NCBI GenBank assembly: GCA_024516035.1 | Contig: CM044959.1 | Span: 23,604,324-23,668,323, forward strand | Direction: 5' to 3' | DNA: 64,000 nucleotides | Source of the DNA: Bactericera cockerelli | Lineage: Eukaryota; Arthropoda; Insecta; Hemiptera; Triozidae | In this document: positions 1-12,200 of the stretch, one piece after another | How positions within the stretch are numbered: position 1 is the stretch's first letter | Layout of the letters: each line of letters begins with the position of its first letter | The notes under the pieces: model-generated | Seen by the model: only the letters and a program-made list of their open reading frames with translations | Told to the model about the DNA's origin: nothing | Databases searched by the model: none | Program-made: the position numbers and the translations under genes

Positions 1-77
1 GGCGTTCTTCACACCTTGGCCTATATGTTTGATTGAATTTAGTTAAGATACTTTCAGTACAATGCAATATGGCTTAC

Positions 78-271
78 CTTTACAATATCAGTGGCGGCGT
101 AGTAGTTCTCCAGGGGCAGTGTTGCGGACATGGACTTGTTGAGTCGCTTCGCCGCCTTGCCCCCCACCCCATTGCCCAGGGTGTGGAGGTTGCCAAGGTC
201 ATACAAACAGGGGGAGGAGAACTTGACCCCCTCCTCCCCACCTCCAGTGAAACTGTTCACACTGGTGAAAT
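78..271 (-). CDS. Ddr: Ddr exon: cytoplasmic juxtamembrane, last part before kinase
   Basis: A 194-bp exon with acceptor TTTCTTTCAG before 271 and donor GTAAGC after 78, phase 1 in and phase 0 out. The translation includes FTSVNSFTGGGEEGVKF, SSPCLYDLGNLHTLGNG and LPLENYYAATDIVK. The YYAATDIV motif corresponds to HYAEADIV, which in DDR1 and DDR2 lies shortly before the kinase domain. The next exons should therefore start the kinase P-loop, outside the window. The glycine-rich stretch is coded by unusually GC-rich DNA for this region, including runs of G. Confidence 0.92.
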
Positions 272-3200
272 CTGAAAGAAAAAGGAGGCATTGTGGACTG
301 TGTGACTCAGAGGGCAACATGAAAGGATTGTAAGGCCTCGAGAAATGATATACGGGTACAACAGGTATCTATCGACTTTGGGCCAAATTATGAAACATGA
401 TTAGAGTTAATATAAGCCTGACATGGTCTGAAGTCGGAGTTTCAACCAATCACAGCGCACTATAGCCTGTCTTGAGGGAAAGGCTTAGATTAACTTTAAT
501 CCTGTTTTATATTTAGGCCCTTATGCGTAATAAACTCTTCAGAGTCTTTAGTCCTTCCTAGTGGAGAGTGTAGTATTGAATATCGGTACAGTAAAGTATC
601 CGAGGTAAAGTTATTCCATTGATACATGTTATGAAAGTCCTAAGATTTCAAGGCAATCTCAGCAGAGTTTCCGTGATCACAATAAAAAAAAAATCCATGA
701 AAAGTAGATTCCCGCCAACTCGAAATTCATGGAATTGCGTCATTTTGAGTTATCGGGAGTTTCAAGTTCCTTTCAGCCAGCGTCGATGGCATGTTGAATA
801 CACCGGTTCCCTTCAGAACACCGAAGTTAAGCGACATCCAGCGAGGTTAAGACTTGGATGGGTGACCTTTCAAATTCTAATTCTCGTGACGCTGGCTTTT
901 CCCGGCCCCACTCAGGCTGGGTGAGGTCAATGTGAGTAGCAGGTTTGTGAGTTTCCTGCGAATGGAGGGTAAAACCCCCGTCGTGATATGACCATGGCAG
1001 TTAAAAGCGACGTTAAACCCCACTTAAAAAAAAAAAAGTTCCTTTCAAGGATTTCTAATAAGGAGAGAAGTTCGAGTTAACGAAATTTTCGACTTACCAG
1101 GATTTCGAGTTAGCGCGATTCTACTGTATAGTCAAAATACATTACGTAATCATAACTTTCTCATTCTCTTTCATAAGAGAAATTGGATTGACTTACCTGT
1201 ACAATCACCATTGCTTTTGCTAGACGTGAGTGGGGTCTTCTTGCAGGATATGAGACACCCGTACTCCTGCTTGCCTGAGGACATGAGCTTGTAGGGCTCA
1301 TGGTACAGGGACGAGTTCTCACTGTCCTCGGACTCCTCCGTGGCCACGCCCACCCCGTAGATCTTGTTGGACTTCTTGATGCTCCTGCACAGACACACGA
1401 AATTCCTGTTAGTAGGCGGCCACAACGAGGACCCTGGAACTAGACTCTACAGTCTGGACACTAGTCCCTACAACTAGATACATACGATTTTCGGGATTAC
1501 GTTGAAGACGCTTACATTTAATGATGGTTAGGTTATTCTGCGTGGTACTAGGGCTACAATAAGGTCTAGGGCTCCGTTGTCTCCGCGCACTGAGTAAGTT
1601 TTTCAACAAATCACTTAATAGAGACTGGGTAATTCGCTTGAAAATTTCAAACTTAAGGGTACCAATTAACAACAGACAGTTACGTGTGAATCCCCTGGTT
1701 CTAAGATAATATAACATAGCAGAATGCATATCTACTGTATTTACGGGCAAGCACATGATATTTTTTAGATTTGAGACATATGAATTGATGAAGTTAGACT
1801 AATGTCTTCTTCACAATAAATTATGTTGTTGGTTACCGTAAGACCTCTCGAATACCGAGTTGCACAAGAATAATTTTACTCAATGTAGAAAAAGGTAAAA
1901 CCTATACACTTATTCAGTCATGGAGTACCTAGAGTTCTATTTCAAAGACTGAATGAAACTATTAGTATCATTAATAAATATTTTTATTCCTGGTATACAG
2001 CGAAAGCAACAACAAGAGGAAAGAAATCCATTTGGTCTTGAACTAAAGTTGAAGTAAGCAATTAGTAATATGAGAGAACAGTTGAATAGTAAACCAATCG
2101 AAATAATGGAATGAGCAAATCAAGAGTGGAGTGAAAACTTCAGCATAATCATAATTAGTGAGCTTAAAAACTTGAAAATACCCAAAGTTTACTCGAGGAA
2201 ACAAGTTAGACTATTGACGTCTGCTCCAACTCCTTTGTGTAAGCTCTCTAATTTATGTTCTGGAGTCCCCCCCCCCCCCCCCCCCTCAACCTCGTTTTTC
2301 CTAAGAATGTCTACCTCTTGCTCCTAGCGTTATGAGGTAGCAATTATCATGAAAATAAAATTAACCCTACATTGGACTTTCTTAAAATCTTTGTAGGCTA
2401 GGATAGACTGTAGGAAGCATACTCGTAATTGTTTTGCAGTGGTCTCTTTTAATTCAACCCCTATCAATGAAAAAAATAGGTTGATTAAAAAAAAAAAATA
2501 GATAATAAAATGAAAACAAATTAATTGACTACCTATGTGGTAAAAAAAAGACAAAAAATATTGCAAACAGTGACGTGTTTTTACCAAATTTCTGTTACAT
2601 CCCACATAGATCAAATACTTTACCTTAATAACACTAGGTAGGTAAACCTCATAAAAAAAAGTAGGTTAAGTAATACCAGTCAGACCAGGAGCATCGCTTG
2701 GGTTAATAGTAATTATCGAAAACATAAAACTTGAATGTTACAAAACCAGATGCAGGGAAAGGCCACAGCATCTTAAAATTACGACTATACGTCCCTTTGA
2801 TGAAAGGAAGCTAACCGCACTGGAGAACTCGAGCAAAATAGGGAGTTGTTGAAAAGACTTGCTGAAGGGGTTTCCTTCTGGGAAAAAGGTTTGAAGGAAC
2901 AGAAGTTTCGGTGGAAAGAAAATCTGACTTTTTCTCTTAGAGAGAGCGAGGAAACAAGTTTTTCTAGTTGTTGGAATATTTAATACTAGTTTACAGGTAT
3001 CGCAACAAAAGATTTGTAGAAGAGGAAACTTAGGAAACAGAAGAAAATTCCACTTTATTATCAGTAAATAATGGAAGTAGGTAGGTAACTTTTAGAAATA
3101 ATACCCATATTTTGACTGCACTAAAGTAGGAAGTTCTTACAACTAGCGTAGGAAGCTTATGAAAACTTTGCTGAATTGGTGCAAATAAATAATAGAATAG

Positions 3201-6200
3201 GTATAGTCCATGTATAACTTCATGGGATATCTACACGAATGCACAAAACAAACATGGTTGGTGGAAAATTAGCATAGATAGCTACTGCAATGCTCACTAC
3301 TCATCACCCGGATCCTCTCACGTTATTATTGTATTTACCTCCTCAAGTTAGCAAGTTTTAGTAATTTTAGTAGTAAAATACAAAATAATATTCTTTCAAG
3401 TCTTTTACTCCTTTTAAAGGTAAAATTTTGCATGTGCTTTGCATTTATGTAACGGCTGCTTGCATAAAATACCCAAACGAATCCCTGAGGTACACAAGAA
3501 TGCGAATGCGGTAAGGTTGTGGGGTATCAGGGTAACACGTGAGTCCTTGATCTTACCCCCACGCGTATTCACGAAACAGTCGAAACAATGAGAATAATAA
3601 AATTATGCTCAAACAGTGGAAGAAAGGGGCTACCTATATTCTACAACTTGTTGACGTGAAAACAGTCAGGCCATTACTGAACGCGAAAAAACTACCTTGA
3701 CTGTGACAGTACACCTCGTTGAGCAGAGTTTGAATAACTTATCAATATGAACTACTAGTAAGTATATTTTATTATTATTATAGTATGCTTTATTAGGAGG
3801 ACAGAGTACAATGGTAACAGTATAAAATTAAGAAAAAACAAACAAATGACAAAATAAATAAGTAAAAAAGAAAATAAATAAGTAAAGGGCGAGGTTATTG
3901 CCTGTGGCAATCTCTTTCACCCAACCAATCATGGTGTAAGTACTGCTACTAATAAAAACAACTGTCAAAAGAAAAGTTCAACATAAAAAATGTTGATCAA
4001 AAATTTAAAAACCATGCTATCAGCATGGTTTTTAGATGAGGAAAAAGGACAAGGCCACTCACTTGTTGGTGTTGGTGGGCTTGATGATGGGCGTGGTCAT
4101 GTGCATCTGCAACTCCTTCATGTTCATGGTGACCCCGGGGGCGTTGCCATTCATGAGGGCCGAATGTTTGTGCAGGAGGGCCACTTTCTTACGGCCCCGC
4201 CTCACCAGGAAGAGCACGGTGCAGCCCAGAACCAGCAGGACCATGGCGAACATGCCGGCGATGACCCCTACGTAGGTCACCGTGTCGGGGGACTGGGAGG
4301 TCACTGGAATGAACAAGAATCATGAGTAAGTCATCATATCTGTGTTAATCACAAGAATTTATTACAATTTTCCGGCCCTACCCAGGCTGGGTGAGGTTAA
4401 TGTGGGTAGCTGGTATGATTCCCAGCGAATGGAGGGAATCAAAAACCCCGTCCTTTCTACCTCAAGTCAGGCCGTTAAAACCAAATAGAATCAATGGACA
4501 TGAAAAGAGCCTAGACATTAGATCTGGGCATCCATATAATCCTCTCCCCACCGTGATTTAGGTATCAATATCTATCTCACGGACACGGAATTATTATTAT
4601 TATTACAATTTACAGAATTTTTGCTCAACATCGGACTTGAAACACCGACCTCCAGATTACAAATTACGTCCGCGTCTTTTCGATCAAGTTTCTGAGGTTG
4701 GTCCGAAGTTTCATGAGTCTTTTTCATTATTTTCTTGTAATAATGAAGTATTAAAATACTATTACACTCACAACAACTATTATGAGTACATTTACTCAAC
4801 AAATATAAAGCTGCTTGTTTTCAGAGGGCAAATTTTATTAAGGTTATGCCATAGTTCATTGCATCGAGAGCAGTTTTCCTAGAAACTCCGAAACTAAGAA
4901 CCGCATATGCAGCAAGTCCAAGAAATGGAAGTAGTGAAGATCCAAGGAATTTGAGGGTTAGAAACATTCTCTAACGTTCATACTCAGAGGAAGAATACTT
5001 GTTGTTGTTGTTGAAATATTTGTATGTAGGTATAAGTATAAGTAGTGCTTTATTTAGACTGTCAGCGCAAGAAGGTAGTCCCATTATGCCAACAGTTTAG
5101 TAGGTAATGTAATAATAATGTATTATTATTGTATTAAATAGTGTATTGTATGGGAAAATGTAATAATAACAATTACATTGCTATAGTCAGTTATCTGACT
5201 TGTAGACACCAGTGAACGACCAAGAAACTCACTCATGAACCTATGAGAATCCTGCAATAAAAGCTTTACTCTAATCAACAACTTACCGGTGGTCCGATGG
5301 TGATTGATGGTAACTTTGGAGTCGCCCAGATCTCGGAGGGGCTTGTCTTGTGAGTAGAATTGGTCCATTAGATCTTCAGTTATGTTTCGAATTTCTGAAA
5401 CAAACAAGATATGACACACAATTTTATTGTTGAAGGTCCAAGAAAGGAAGAAAGCTGACAGCAAGATCTAACCACTAACCGGGGTATAAATTCCATTATG
5501 ACAGTATTCCAAAAGTCTATTGGTACAAAATGTGTGGTTATTCTTATCCATCCTATTGTACATACATAGGTATGTCCACAACGTACATTGTCCTGCTTCA
5601 ACTTGGAATTTTCTTGCTACAAAGTGCATTGGCGTTCCCGCTAACTTATTCTACGAGCTAAGTCCTGAATAATGAAGGATGGAACCATAAAGTCTGATGT
5701 CAGAGAGGTCGTAGAATTTATTACGTGCACCTCATAACTCTGACTCAGATATGAGAGAAGGAAGAATGAAGAAATTTTAACAACCCTAAGACTCTGAATA
5801 GAAGTTGGGGCAACGTAAAAGTTAAAATAAAAAATTAAATCATTCATGAGTCTCATTAAAACTTGAAAATAGACCAGTAACGTGAGGGAAAATTGTGTAA
5901 GATATAGAGGAGTTTTATGTAAAAATTATATTTTACAAGCTAGATGGGGGAACTATTATGTAACTTAAACATATTCTAATACTCATGATTCTTTTTTTTT
6001 TTTCTTTCTTCTTAATATTTTTTAACTTATTTTTAATATTAAACAAATTTTGATTTTTAAAATATTACCTAACTTCTCTAATTAGGTAACTATTTTACTT
6101 TGCCTGTAAAAGTAATTCCTAATGCCGGTTCCACACTAAGCGAACATGTTAGCTAACAATGTTCGCAGTGTGGACCCGGCATGATGAAACGCACAGATCT

Positions 6201-9200
6201 CTTTGAAAGATTGACATGGTTTTATGGCAAGATATAGATAGCAGCTCAAACTATGAGTACTACATTTTATTCATTTCTATGTTATTTTGCGCATTGAAAA
6301 AGTAGAAGACATCCGAAAATCAAAAATATGAATAATCCTGCAAAGCAGCTTTTTGAAAAAATCAATAAGTACACCGAAAAGAAATTTTCATACAGAAATA
6401 CAGCATTCATACCGAAATAGAAAATAGCAAACTCTGTTAATGCTTTAAAATTTGAGTGTGGAGGACACTGTTTGCTATTGGTAAGATTTATTCCTTTGTT
6501 AAAACATAGACGGGTATCGTAAGATATGCAATGTTTATTTCTACAAACAGAATTCCTGTCAATTTTTTTTATTCCCTATTAAAAAACTCTCAGCCAGCGT
6601 CGATGGCATGTTGAATACACCGGTTCCCTTCAGAACACCGAAGTTAAGCGACATCCAGCGAGGTTAAGACTTGGATGGGTGACCATTCAAATTCTAATTC
6701 TCGTGACGCTGGCTTTTCCCGGCCCCACTCAGGCTGGGTGAGGTCAATGTGAGTAGCAGGTTTGTGAGTTTCCTGCGAATGGAGGGTAAAACCCCCGTCG
6801 TGATATGACCATGGCAGTTGAAAGCGACGTTAAACCCCACTTAAAAAAAAAAAAACTTTCAATACATCAGTAAAAATAAATGCTGTACTATAAGGGTAAT
6901 TATGTTTGGTAACTCTTCACCTAAAAAAAGAGAGCAACATCCAGTTTATTTCCTCATGCTACATGTGGGTGCAAAAGCGAACTTTTTTCATTTATAAAAA
7001 CTTTCATATTGAATAAATCCGGTACCCCTGGGGATAGCAAACATGGCGTTTGTTTTCAATTATCGACAGAATAAACTACAATGCTTGTACTCGGAATGCA
7101 CCAGTTTTTTTTCGAAACCCTTTAACTGTCCCTGACCGTACTGAGTAATTGTAAACTTATTTACCAGTTGGAAAAGTAAAGATAAGGTAGGTATGGAACC
7201 AATTTTTTTGTGAAAATACAAGAAGTATGTCTTCATAAAGCATCGATCACACAAGTTACTTGACATGAAACATTTTGAATAAATTGAAGTATTAAAAGGT
7301 AACAGAGTCAATTTCCTTACAAACACAGGACAATCATATCTATTGAAAAGAAGATATTCAAAAAGTGTAGGAAGAGGCCCCTTTTCCTCCCGAACTCAAC
7401 AGAAAATAATATTTCATTTATTGAAGAAAATAGCTGAAAATTTAATTTGTACTTATCTCGAGTTAATTATCAATTATTCGCGCACCATTGGAGCTGGTGG
7501 AACATCCCTACTCTTTAGTCCGGGGGGCCCACCCCCACCCCTCATACCCATCCTCTCCTCACAAATCAATATGCTTCTGTGACTTTTCAACTTTTTTGTG
7601 CCCGTTCAATTAGTTTGTTTGTGCCCATTGCTTGCTCAATCCTGTTATAAACAGGGTGGAGAATCGGAGATGGCTGATGACATTTTTAGCTCCCTCCACT
7701 TTCATTGATTTTAATGAGTTTGCTTCCCCTGGCTTGGACATCCGGTAGGAGAGAGTAGGCGTGAATATCTCGGGGAGGGGGAGGGGCTAACATTTCAGAT
7801 GGGAGGAAATGGAAGGGGGTGGAAGTCCGATGAGAAATTGAAAGTCAGGAGAGAGGGCAGACAAATGAAGATAAGAGAGAGATAAATAGCGAAGATAATG
7901 AAATTTGTAAAAGGCTGAGAGAGGAAATGAGGGGGGGACCAGATCTGATAACATGGACCCAGACACATGGACCGGGAGGTAAAGCTCTGCAGACACGCAA
8001 CTAAACGGAAATTAATCATGAAGAATGGCATCACATTATTTATGAAGCGCTCGATTCTAAACCAAGAGTACGCAGGTTCGATGCTCAGACGAGCTGCTTA
8101 TAATAGTGTTATTCTCTATTTACACAGTTCATCACCATATTTCAAGGTACAAATAGATACGAGCTATCATTTGTATTAAGCTATTACTAAAATTTAGAAA
8201 TAAAAATTACCTTCTCATTAAATTTAGTAGACTAAAAATAAGATAAGCTCAAAGTGTTTTTTAGAATTTTTATTATTATTTCGTGTTATTAGTGGAAACA
8301 ATTTTTTTGATAGTAATTAGTATCAAAAATGTTGTTTCCACTAATAGATATACCATTTCAAATATCTCTTTTTCTTTATGTTATATTTAAATTTAGTGGA
8401 TGTGACAATAATTCCATCAAGAAAATTGAAATTTTATGATTTTGTCAGTGATTAAATTATAATTTGAGAACACTGACAACTGTGACGATACCTTCAAGGA
8501 AAAATGAAATTGATTGGATAAAAATATTGCGCATCAAAAGAATAAATAATGGTATTAATACTGTTCCAAAATATTTACAGAAAAATAATTTCTCTTTCAA
8601 GGTTCCTGGTAGAGTCTCATATTGAAACTTTTTTTCTCAAGATGTTTATTAATTCTCAATCTAATGGGAGATGACTAGATAGCTGAAGCACAAGTAATAA
8701 ATTAACAGGAAGATGATGATCGTGAGAGGACTGAGAGGTTATGAAACCACCCAGTAAGTATTCAAGTAAGATAATAGTTTAAATCTCAAAATTTCTGTTG
8801 TATCGAAAGCTGACCAGACATTGTGAAATCCACAATTATAACACAAGAAATAAAAACAATCTTGTCATCAGTAGTCTCAAAATGTTTGATCTTTTTTTAT
8901 TCAAACAGGGCGTCAACTTCTAACTCCTATAACAAGCTATGAGAGGACTACAGGACCCCTACCTAGATCTGGATTCAAGGAGGTGGTGAAAATTCATCTC
9001 CATGATATGGATACAATATTCGTTTCAAGAACTGCTTGACAAACTTTGACATTGTTTTGTAGTCTTCCTAATCTATCCCTTCTATTTTTCCCTCTTCTCC
9101 ATTTTTTCTCCATATTCATTAAAAAGTTTCATTTAACTTTAAACTAAAATTAAAAATATTATGACTATTTAGTAGGTTTAAGTATTTAAATGTGAACACT

Positions 9201-9243
9201 CATGCTCGGTTCTACGCATCTTGAAAAACACGAAACCAGGGAT

Positions 9244-9291
<48 letters not shown>

Positions 9292-12200
9292 TGAGTGTTT
9301 CACAGCCTTTTTTATTTCGTAGCCATGAAACAGGAGCTACTGTAGGCGCTTGTGGTCTGTGTTGTAGCCTGCCCATCCCGTAGTATGCCTCCCCTCTGAT
9401 GGGCGAGAAGTGACACAATACTTCCCATTTAGGTGCTGGGTCAACACGAGCGCACCGGAAGGTATCCTTTACAAACAATTGTAACCAAATTAAGAATACA
9501 AATTTTTGTCGGCACGGGGGATCGAACCCAGGACCTTCCGCGTGGCAAGCGAGTGCTTAACCACTGAGCTAATCGCGCGCGATTTTTTTCACAGTTTTTT
9601 TTTTTGTTGGTAATATACGTACGCCTTAGGCATATATTACAAAAATATATTACAAAAATACACGGCATATACTACGCCGGCATACAGCAAAACCCTCGTT
9701 TTACTGAACTACCGCTAAATTGACGAATCCTTTTGGAACTAACGTTCCCAATCCCCGGTTTCGTGTTTTTCAAGATCCGTAGAACCGAGCATCACTGATT
9801 TTTATACATGTTTATTCACAATGAAGATTGATAGCACTCTCTAAGGAATACGATAGTAATAATAATAACTCTATTGACAAGAACAATATTGACAAAGGGC
9901 GTGATTATTGCCTGAGGCAATCTCTGCCATCAAACCCATATTATACGATACGAGCAGAGTGCTGAGACTTACTGGAGTCGAAAGTGACCTCGCTGAGCAG
10001 AATCCACCTCGCCTTGAAGTAGAGCTGCACCTTGAGGAAGCGGGACACGCGACCCTTGAGCGATATCACCACGTTGAACGCCGTCCGGTTTTTCGGGAAG
10101 AACTCCGGATTGGGAACCTCCTTGATGGGGGAGTTCTTGGTCTGAAAGGTTTCTCCGTCCATGGAGAAGAATATTTTCACTGTCTGGAAAACCTGAAACA
10201 CAGGGAAGAAACAAATTAATTTATTTGCTTTGAATCTCAACATTCTTAAAGGTGGACGAATAGAAAAAAAAGAGTGTTTAACAGCCTTTTTATTTTGTAG
10301 CCATGAAACATTAAACGCTTGTGGTTTTTGTTGTAGCTTCCCCATCCCAATAGTATGCCTCTCCTCTATTGGGTGAGAAGGGACACGAAACTTCCCACTT
10401 ATAAGTGCTGGGTCAACACAATCATTATGTTGTTAAATCAGGCAATTTTTCATCAGCTACAAATCCTGGATATAATGAAAACCTAATTTTAACGAAATAA
10501 CTACCATTTTCCTTGAGCTTTGCTATGTCGAGGTTCTACTACAAAATAATAAGAGTATGTTTTTACATTAAATATTGCAATATGTAGAAATGCTTGAACA
10601 TTTAGTCCTCTCACTTTGCTACAAGTTGATTAGTTTAACTGTTACCTATAATGTAAAATAAAACCTTTTCATACATGCAGGCTTCACTAAATACATCAAC
10701 CTGAGAGTGTACGTATATTAGAATTATGCAGTTACAATTCAGGTTAAAAGCTTGCTCTCGTCATGCTGGGTCTGAAATTGTGTGACCACCACACACAGTA
10801 GGTTGGGTAACAGAATTATCAGAGCATTTGGATGTGGCCAGATAATGTGTGCACTGTGCAGCCTAATCACAAAATTTAATTTCCCGTATCCGCTCCACTA
10901 GACCACTACACCTAGGACTATCCAAACAAACCGCAAATTAATTATAACATTCTCATTTCAATTTGATGCTGTTCATTTGTTACTGTACTTCTATAGGGTT
11001 GCACAAGAAAATAAGCGCTACTCGCAGTAAACTACCGAACGTGGTCGGTGGATTTCGAATCCAATGAAGATCAGGACAAAAAGATAATGTTGTGTCAGAA
11101 CATTATCTTTCTGTCAGAACATTATCTTTTTTAAATTCCACTTGAATAGCGCGCGATTAGCTCAGTAGTTAAGCACTCGCTTGCCATGCGGAAGGTCCCG
11201 GGTTCGATCCCCCGTGCCGACAAAAATTTGTATTAATAATTTGGTTACAATCAGAGGGGAGGCATACAGGCATACTACGGGATGGGTAGGCTACAACACA
11301 GACCACAAGCGTCTACAGTAGCTCCTATTTCATATCTACGAAATAAAAGCGGTTGTGAAACACTCATCTTAAAAAAAAAAAACATTTTAAAGTTGTGGTT
11401 CAAAACTAGTGATTACACTGCAAAAACAGAGCTCTTTACAAGTAAAATGAACAGCACGCCTCAAAAATATTGAAAAGATGATCAACGGATAAATATATCG
11501 TCAAATATGTTTCATATAAAAGCTTTGAACTTTTAAATTCCACTTGAAGAGCTTCAGTCCAAGAGACAGGAGATTGACGTGCTAGAGAAAGCTTCAGGAA
11601 TGTCGGAGGAGTACCGATGTATGTCGCTTTGTGCTTTCTGTTCCGTCCACCTTTCATGGAGAATGTTTGACAAAGCTCTTAGTGTTAAAGCAAAATGTGA
11701 ACACTAAAAATATGTATGCTCAAAAAAGGCAAAAATCTTCATATATCTCTACATGATTTATAAATAAACAAATTTCCTCAAGAGGACACATTTTTTCAAT
11801 TCAATGATGCCAAATTCTAAAGGTTCCATCTTCTTCACATCTCATCCTTTTCCTCATTCTCTTATGTTTCCCTTGTCATGATTCTCAACTCATTTTATTC
11901 CATTCAAACTCGGTATAATATGAGACCGACATTAGCCCCACCTCTTCCTCCCTTCCACTGATTTTCCACATAAACGAATACACAATAGTGTGGAGATAAA
12001 AGCGATACACCCCCGCCCCCCTAGATCTGCGGTCAGTAAAGTACACGGGGGATAGGAGGGGGATAATGTGGTGAGTGGAGCTTGTTGTGTGAAGCATATA
12101 AAAAGAACAAGTACACAAAAGACCTACAAACTTTTACATCATGTTATAATAACATACATGTAAATAATACTAGGTGTACTGATACACACACCGGTACATT

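Larger units (their letters stand above)
5395..9972. other. Ddr intron
   Basis: Holds the near-palindrome at 6124, the 5S SINE at 6592, the hairpin at 8288 and the SINE-in-transposon nest at 9202-9792. Tract 7740-7950 is purine-rich (GGGGAGGGGGAGGGG). No other gene is seen. Confidence 0.7.

Noticed and set aside
775..895. Genuine 5S rRNA gene
   Set aside because: It diverges from 5S rRNA in the middle, lacks a T-run terminator, and continues into a SINE body with an A-tail and TSD.
9941..10345. 134-codon minus-strand frame as a gene
   Set aside because: Its core is the Ddr exon 9973-10192; the extensions are intron and SINE sequence.
11151..11222. Functional tRNA gene (Gly-GCC-like)
   Set aside because: Acceptor-stem ends do not pair well, the anticodon arm has mismatches, and the same head leads a SINE body and A-tail in several copies.
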